Source: Pseudomonadota bacterium (GTDB lineage Bacteria > Pseudomonadota > Alphaproteobacteria > Rhizobiales > Xanthobacteraceae). Taken from it: 10,459 nt of DNA. The notes under the pieces are model-generated. The model made no database searches. It saw only the letters and a list, made by a program, of their open reading frames with translations, and was not told the DNA's origin. Positions 6,461-10,459 of the stretch are shown piece after piece; the first letter of the stretch is position 1, and each line of letters opens with the position of its first letter. A program made the translations under genes and the position numbers. Where the stretch lies: positions 1-10,459 of the forward strand of contig JAEXXW010000301.1 in the NCBI GenBank assembly GCA_023405565.1, written 5' to 3'.

Positions 6461-7147
6461 TTAGGTCGGGAGTGCTCCGCCATGGCGCCGTCCCAATAGA
6501 GGCGCAGAGGCTTCATCGCCTGGCTTTTCATGTTGCGTTGCGGGATCGATTTTTGTGCAACGCAGCTCATCGCCCGATTGTTCCGGGACAGGCATTTCAA
6601 CCGCAACAGAATTGCTATCAACGTCAGCGGCTTGAGACGCGACCGCCCGACCGTCCCCCTCGGTATCGGGTTGCTGCAATGCCGTCGTCGCAACTTTTTC
6701 ATCAGCCCTGTCATCGTCGCTGATGATGTTTGCCAGCAGCTTTTTGACGTCATCGATCGGCAAAAGTGGACCAAAACCCGAGATGGTTTCAGGCTTGGTG
6801 AAGTCCCATGAGTTCTCCGACAGGCCGATAAAGTCACGGATAGCAGGATCTGCCGACCAGGCGCGACGAAGCGCCGCACGGGATAACGACGCCGGTACTC
6901 CCGGCTGCATAAACAGGCTCACATCGGAATCGGGGCCAATCGAATCGAGCGAAGGCAGTTTGCTGAGATCGAAGAGCGGCTCCCCGGCGGACTCTGCAGA
7001 CGCTGTCGCGTCCTTTGCGGCCAAGGAGCCGGCGGCTTCCTCGCCCTTCGCAACATTTTCCTTTTCTCTCAACGACGCAGCTTCGCGCGCCACCTGCTGC
7101 TTGCGGCGAGACCAGCGCGAGAGAAAGTCGTCAGACTCGCCATTCAT
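6461..7147 (-). CDS. DUF3306 family protein, formate dehydrogenase-associated
   Basis: This 228-residue soluble, acidic protein of unknown function has three conserved-looking islands: an N-terminal FLSRWSRRK (8-16), a central region (about 64-118) containing LPSLDSIGPDSDVSLFMQPG and the LRRAWS...DFIGL...WDF pattern, and a C-terminal RRHGGALPT (220-228). The linkers (about 18-58 and 140-215) are low-complexity, rich in Ala, Glu, Asp and Ser, and probably disordered. There is no signal peptide, membrane helix or cysteine motif. I recognise the DUF3306 family, usually encoded beside DUF3305 and formate dehydrogenase genes in proteobacteria. Its ATG (7147) overlaps the stop of DUF3305 by 4 bases, so the two are probably made in a fixed ratio and may form a complex. 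Confidence 0.82.
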   Translation of the reverse strand: MNGESDDFLSRWSRRKQQVAREAASLREKENVAKGEEAAGSLAAKDATASAESAGEPLFDLSKLPSLDSIGPDSDVSLFMQPGVPASLSRAALRRAWSADPAIRDFIGLSENSWDFTKPETISGFGPLLPIDDVKKLLANIISDDDRADEKVATTALQQPDTEGDGRAVASQAADVDSNSVAVEMPVPEQSGDELRCTKIDPATQHEKPGDEASAPLLGRRHGGALPT

Positions 7148-7677
7148 GGCTTGGGCTCGTCCGGTTTACGATTGTCCTGTTTATCGTAGAGCGGACTGTG
7201 CCGCCCAAGCGCTTCAGGATCGGCTTCCGTGCGCTTGCGCTTGAAGAACGGTCGCTCGATATGGTGCTCGGCGATGAAAGCGGCCACAAGCTCGCGCAAA
7301 GCTTCCGGCATCGGCAGGCTTTCAACAATATTGTCTCCGACGCCGGCAAAAGCTTCGCCCTCCGTCGGATCGGCTGTCACCTTCACAACATCGTAGGGAA
7401 ATTCGCCACCCGATGGCTGCAATACAGCCCATACGGCGCTGTCGCCGGCCAGATTGTCGCGGTAGCTCGCCGTATCGCTACGATACAATTCAAACATCGC
7501 GGTCCCCGCGTAAAATGTCGCGGTATCGCCGTCATCCGACAATTTGGTCCACGGTGCAGCTTCTGGCTGGCCGACCAGGATCGAGACCGGCTGCCACGTA
7601 TAGTCGATCCATTTGCTGGCCGCCTTTCGCCTTGCAACCACCACACCGATCGGGATCTGAGCGAATGCTGTGCTCAT
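7144..7677 (-). CDS. DUF3305 family protein, formate dehydrogenase-associated
   Basis: This 177-residue cytoplasmic protein of unknown function has a mixed alpha/beta composition with no signal peptide or membrane segment. Likely conserved features are the N-terminal IPIGVVVARRK...SKWIDYTWQP (8-30) and the C-terminal FFKRKRTEADPEALGR (144-159), followed by a charged tail. The family typically occurs next to DUF3306, a TorD-like chaperone and formate dehydrogenase subunits, which is exactly the context here. Both ends overlap neighbours by 4 bases: ATG 7677 with the upstream stop and TGA 7144-7146 with the DUF3306 start. A role in assembly or cofactor handling is inferred from context only. 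Confidence 0.82.
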   Translation of the reverse strand: MSTAFAQIPIGVVVARRKAASKWIDYTWQPVSILVGQPEAAPWTKLSDDGDTATFYAGTAMFELYRSDTASYRDNLAGDSAVWAVLQPSGGEFPYDVVKVTADPTEGEAFAGVGDNIVESLPMPEALRELVAAFIAEHHIERPFFKRKRTEADPEALGRHSPLYDKQDNRKPDEPKP

Positions 7678-8681
7678 GACGCCATATCAAGCTGACGGAT
7701 CGGAAGGCCGGTGATGAGATTCTGCGGTTTCATGCGAATGACCTTGGCCTGCGACATCGCAAGGATCAGATAGACCGGCTCGTTCCCGACCTTCTCCAGA
7801 ACAATATGTGGGTCCCGGAATGTCAGGCGAAAGAGGCCAACCACCTGATTCTGGTCTACCTCACTCAGTTCCTCCCCATTCCACAAGGCATTGCCGATCC
7901 GCGTCGCCTCCGCATCAAGACCGACATACCAAGTCAAATTGATATCGCGCATTTCCGTAAGCGGTTCGACCTGCACGTCGAGACCGAGCACATGACCGAT
8001 CCAGTGCCGAATGACGGTGGCGAGCGCGGCAAGACCGCTACGCCCGGCCGTCAGATCAATGGCACTGTGAAACAGGTCGCTATGCTCCCAATAGAGATCT
8101 GCATTGTCCTCGTTGAGCACATCGATATCGGCCTGCGCCGGGATGCCCAGCATCGACACCAACGGTGAGGCCGGCGTCGCGCCTGTGCCGCCGATGGTTT
8201 CCTCATCGGCTGCGATCAGCGAGCCATCATGCAGGGTCAAACGCTGCGGGCGGAAGAAGATTTCGGCAGCGCGCAGGACCAATGGGTCCTCGCAGCCATC
8301 CAGCGCATTGCGCAGGATCACGTGCACAAGCTGGTTGAGAAAGAGAGGCGGCGTGGAGCCCATGCCATGACGCACCAGATCAACATAGGCAGCTTCGATC
8401 GTCTTGTGGCGAAGCAGATGATCGCGAAAGGCGATCATAAACGACCAGTTTTCCTGCGCATCTTCGTCAGCCATCGCGGCGATATCGCTTTTCGAAACGG
8501 CGCGTCGCGGCTCCGCCAGCAGTGCCGCGTGAAGCGTCTTTTCAACCGCGCAGGCTTCCGGTGGCGGAGCCAGTTCGGGCCGTGCCAGATACACTTTCAG
8601 AAACTCGTCGGTAATAACGAGACCTCTGCTCTCCTCGCGGTCGAGCAAATGATGCCCGCAGGCCAACCAGAAATCCCTCAC
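7674..8681 (-). CDS. DUF6352-type protein, formate dehydrogenase-associated
   Basis: This 335-residue cytoplasmic protein starts at GTG 8681 with MRDFWLACGHHLLDR, a strikingly ordered N-terminus that includes a Cys-Gly-His-His. The N-terminal half (about 1-200) is mostly helical with a possible acidic linker. The C-terminal part (about 225-310) includes HWIGHVLGLDVQVEPL, then INLTWYVGLDAEATRIGNAL. No catalytic motif, signal or membrane segment is evident. I place it in DUF6352 from memory, helped by its position in the FDH locus. GTG overlaps the upstream TGA (8678-8680) as GTGA, with GGGAG about eight bases before the start; its own TGA overlaps the DUF3305 start. What it does is unknown. 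Confidence 0.7.
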   Translation of the reverse strand: MRDFWLACGHHLLDREESRGLVITDEFLKVYLARPELAPPPEACAVEKTLHAALLAEPRRAVSKSDIAAMADEDAQENWSFMIAFRDHLLRHKTIEAAYVDLVRHGMGSTPPLFLNQLVHVILRNALDGCEDPLVLRAAEIFFRPQRLTLHDGSLIAADEETIGGTGATPASPLVSMLGIPAQADIDVLNEDNADLYWEHSDLFHSAIDLTAGRSGLAALATVIRHWIGHVLGLDVQVEPLTEMRDINLTWYVGLDAEATRIGNALWNGEELSEVDQNQVVGLFRLTFRDPHIVLEKVGNEPVYLILAMSQAKVIRMKPQNLITGLPIRQLDMAS

Positions 8682-9220
8682 TTGCTGCTCTCCCGCGCCA
8701 GATTCACAAGATCGATCCTGTCTTCGGGTGTCTCGTCTTCTTCGCCTTCCACATCCAGGAACGAGAAAGCCCGGAACGCCTTCGCACCACCGCGAGGCCG
8801 CAGGCTGCGGAAAGCCTCGCGCAATTCTCCGTCTTCAAACGTCCGATGCACGGCGATCAACGTATCGCTCGGATGGATGCAGAGCGATTCCGTGAAGCTC
8901 ACTTCTTCCTCGGCTGCAGCCTGCGCCATTTTGAGATCGGGAGCACCGAAATTCTGCATCAGCCGCTGCGCCAGGACCTCAACCAAATGCGCGCGGTCCT
9001 GGGCACTGGCATCGACAATCTGCACCAGTGTTGACCATCCGAGCGTATCGACCCCCAGAAATCCTGCGCGAAAAGCGGTCCTCTCCTTGCCCTGTAAATT
9101 TGCGGGGTCCGCATCGGCAAAGACGAAGCCGCCCGCGACAGCCCATTCCCCGGGCTCGGCCGCACGCTCGAATACGAATGTGTCGGAGGGATCGAGACGG
9201 ATGGCCCGCAGCAATTTCAT
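8678..9220 (-). CDS. DUF6505-type protein, formate dehydrogenase-associated
   Basis: This 180-residue soluble protein starts MKLLRAIRLDPSDTFVFERA and has a segment AAEPGEWAVAGGFVFAD (20-36), followed by mixed alpha/beta sequence. An acidic stretch (VEGEEDETPEDRIDLVNLAR) closes it. No catalytic motif or export signal is visible. I believe it belongs to DUF6505, a family known only from this type of neighbourhood; the assignment is from memory. ATG 9220 overlaps the stop of the ligase-like gene (9217-9219), and its own stop overlaps the GTG start of the next gene, so expression is tightly coupled on both sides. Confidence 0.68.
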   Translation of the reverse strand: MKLLRAIRLDPSDTFVFERAAEPGEWAVAGGFVFADADPANLQGKERTAFRAGFLGVDTLGWSTLVQIVDASAQDRAHLVEVLAQRLMQNFGAPDLKMAQAAAEEEVSFTESLCIHPSDTLIAVHRTFEDGELREAFRSLRPRGGAKAFRAFSFLDVEGEEDETPEDRIDLVNLARESSK

Positions 9221-9993
9221 GACCGCGGCCCCCTTTCATCCGGATCGAACCAGGACGGCTGCGCCAACATCGGCAACAACTTCCGCCGCTGCACATCTGC
9301 CTTGCCGACGCGGCGAACGAGCAGATCGCCATTCTCATCGATGTCGCGGCGAAGCCCCTTTTCGGAGTCTCCTGCAAGATAAGGCAGATAGGTTTTTGCA
9401 GCGCCAGAAAATCCCTGCTCCTGCCAGGTGTCGAATATCATCATGAGGTGGCGCGCAAACGCCTCCACCAGGCGGTCGGATGCCTGACCGTCGAACCCTT
9501 CGTCTTCAAGCGCCGCCGTAAGGGGGCGCAATCCGGCCTCCCCTTCACCAAGCGATACAAGACGGATCATCGCACCGAAGACCAGCCATTGCGGCGGCTC
9601 ATTCTCATCGGCATCCACCGGCCAACCCAACCGTCCGCCACCAACCAGACCAAGATTGACGCGGATGGAATCGGGCCAATCGACCGTGATCGGCGTCTCC
9701 GGCGGGGCAATCACGGAGAGGGCATCGGCCAGCGCCACCATGCCCGCATATAATGAGCGGCGTGCCAGCGAGAGCGGCTCGTCCGGCTCCAATACCACAG
9801 CGAACTCCGCCAGATCGAAGCGGCCGACATAAACCAGCGTTCCGGCCCCCTCCTCGGCCGCATGCGCCATGGCATGCGCGAAGGCGTCACCCGCCTCCCG
9901 CAAGGTGACCAGCCGAAACGGCGGCGGCAACGCAATGGCCGAGGCCGTGGAACTGGAAATACGGGTGCGCGTGACTGGCGGCATCTGCGACAT
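9217..9993 (-). CDS. Biotin/lipoate ligase-like protein, probably catalytically inactive
   Basis: This 258-residue protein is the first gene of the operon and resembles the biotin/lipoate A/B protein ligase family (the branch with a C-terminal DUF4444-like part). The fold signature is at 104-124: VDWPDSIRVNLGLVGGGRLGW, in which WPDSIRVN aligns with the WPNDIYVNGRKVAGIL block of biotin ligases. In that alignment the catalytic lysine (NGRKV) falls on Leu116, and the Gly/Arg-rich GRGRRGR ATP loop is not visible; the equivalent region reads GTLVYVGRFDLAEF. It is therefore likely a binding or scaffold protein rather than a working ligase. No biotinylated or lipoylated partner is encoded in the window. 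The start ATG 9993 has only a weak AGG-type binding site; ATG 9984 is an alternative. Confidence 0.78.
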   Translation of the reverse strand: MSQMPPVTRTRISSSTASAIALPPPFRLVTLREAGDAFAHAMAHAAEEGAGTLVYVGRFDLAEFAVVLEPDEPLSLARRSLYAGMVALADALSVIAPPETPITVDWPDSIRVNLGLVGGGRLGWPVDADENEPPQWLVFGAMIRLVSLGEGEAGLRPLTAALEDEGFDGQASDRLVEAFARHLMMIFDTWQEQGFSGAAKTYLPYLAGDSEKGLRRDIDENGDLLVRRVGKADVQRRKLLPMLAQPSWFDPDERGPRS

Positions 9994-10083
9994 GACCTAT
10001 CTTTAGTTTGGTATAGTTATAAGCTATTGACCGGCAAGACCACCCGGACAACAGATACAGCCGGGCGCGAGTTTGGAGAGCCA
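9994..10083. promoter_or_regulatory. Divergent promoter region of the FDH operon and the 4Fe-4S gene
   Basis: These 90 bases separate two divergent genes and must hold promoters for both. The half near the operon start is AT-rich (about 9998-10028). A weak minus-strand candidate is TTGCCG (10037 down to 10032) with TATACC (10015 down to 10010), spaced 16 bases. On the plus strand CTATTGACC (10024-10032) contains TTGACC but has no good -10 at 16-18 bases. The interrupted repeat ATAG/CTAT (10013-10016 and 10024-10027) could be an operator. No FNR-type box (TTGAT-N4-ATCAA) was found. GGAG at 10075-10078 is the binding site of the plus-strand gene. Confidence 0.5.
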
Positions 10084-10459
10084 ATGGCAGAGGATAAGCG
10101 GCAGATCGTGGTGTGTTCCTGCGAGGACACCATGCCGCTCGATATCAACGCATTGCAGCGCACGTGTCGCGGTTCGGACCTGACATCGGGCCGCCAGCTC
10201 TGCCGATCGGAACTCGACCGTTTCCGCAAGCTGGCGACAGCGCATGATGCCATTACGGTGGCCTGCACGCAGGAGGCGCCGGTTTTTTCCGAGGTTGGCG
10301 CTGAGACCGGCAATCCCGCTATCAGCTTCGTCAATATTCGCGAGAATGCCGGCTGGTCGAAGGACGCCGCACAAGCCGCTCCAAAGATGGCGGCTCTTCT
10401 TGCCGCAGCCGCCGAGCCCTTGGAGGACATTCCCTTCGTCAGTTTCGAGAGCCAGGGCA
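10084..10459 (+). CDS. 4Fe-4S binding protein, N-terminal part (partial)
   Basis: An open frame starts at ATG 10084, five bases after GGAG, and runs off the right edge; 125 residues are visible. It begins MAEDKRQIVVCSCEDTMPLD and contains cysteines at 11, 13, 28, 40 and 61 (VCSC, RTC, QLC, VAC), followed by VNIRENAGW and an Ala-rich stretch. I recall this N-terminus from a long (roughly 650-residue) cytoplasmic 4Fe-4S protein encoded divergently from formate dehydrogenase accessory genes in Alpha- and Betaproteobacteria; the ferredoxin motifs would lie beyond the window. A role in electron supply or FDH maturation is inferred from position only. Confidence 0.75.
   Translation, partial: MAEDKRQIVVCSCEDTMPLDINALQRTCRGSDLTSGRQLCRSELDRFRKLATAHDAITVACTQEAPVFSEVGAETGNPAISFVNIRENAGWSKDAAQAAPKMAALLAAAAEPLEDIPFVSFESQG

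Noticed and set aside
6169..7430. 12-base direct repeat GCAATACAGCCC at 6169-6180 and 7419-7430
   Set aside because: Both copies are inside coding sequence of different genes, and a few 12-base repeats are expected by chance in 10 kb.
8229..9446. 405-residue open frame on the plus strand
   Set aside because: It lies opposite three overlapping minus-strand genes with good starts and family matches. The translation is Arg/Ser-rich low complexity without motifs.
9994..10083. Possible FNR/anaerobox in the divergent promoter region (TTGACCGGCAAG, TTGCCGGTCAA)
   Set aside because: Spacing and half-sites do not fit TTGAT-N4-ATCAA.

Overview
The window is a GC-rich, densely packed bacterial segment. 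Its families, low AT content and Tat and cytochrome architecture point to an alphaproteobacterium of the Hyphomicrobiales, probably near Bradyrhizobiaceae/Xanthobacteraceae. The placement rests on recognising protein families, not on a marker gene. Almost all of it is one formate dehydrogenase (FDH) locus read on the minus strand, from about 9993 down to 640.

Layout. 1-167 (+) is the tail of an RND efflux permease. 361-528 (+) is a 55-residue exported peptide that converges on the FDH operon, and both share a strong bidirectional terminator at 578-618. In transcription order the minus-strand operon has two parts. Part A is a block of five poorly characterised genes: a biotin/lipoate ligase-like protein (9217-9993), a DUF6505-type protein (8678-9220), a DUF6352-type protein (7674-8681), DUF3305 (7144-7677) and DUF3306 (6461-7147). 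All four junctions are 4-base stop/start overlaps. Part B follows a 126-base gap that probably holds a second promoter: a TorD-like chaperone with an N-terminal helix-turn-helix (5567-6334), a 69-residue Tat-signal peptide (5323-5532), the catalytic subunit FdhA (2338-5310), the four-cluster iron-sulfur subunit (1729-2325) and the cytochrome b subunit (640-1653). Divergent from the operon, a 4Fe-4S protein begins at 10084 (+) and runs off the end.

How it works together. FdhA has a twin-arginine signal, a 4Fe-4S site and a molybdenum-site cysteine, so formate should be oxidised on the periplasmic side. Electrons then pass through the 16-cysteine beta subunit to the hemes of the gamma subunit and into the quinone pool. 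The TorD-like protein is the expected chaperone holding FdhA until its cofactor is loaded and it is exported. The five part-A proteins have no assigned roles; their tight coupling to FDH suggests an assembly, cofactor-supply or quality-control module.

Most worth a second look: the HTH-TorD fusion, which could link unassembled enzyme to transcription; the ligase-like protein, which lacks the catalytic lysine of biotin ligases; the five-gene overlapping block; a 9-base motif (CTATTGACC) shared by the two likely promoter regions; and a 10-bp hairpin between the beta and gamma genes. No stretch above 300 bases lacks a gene. I saw no RNA gene, insertion sequence or CRISPR array.
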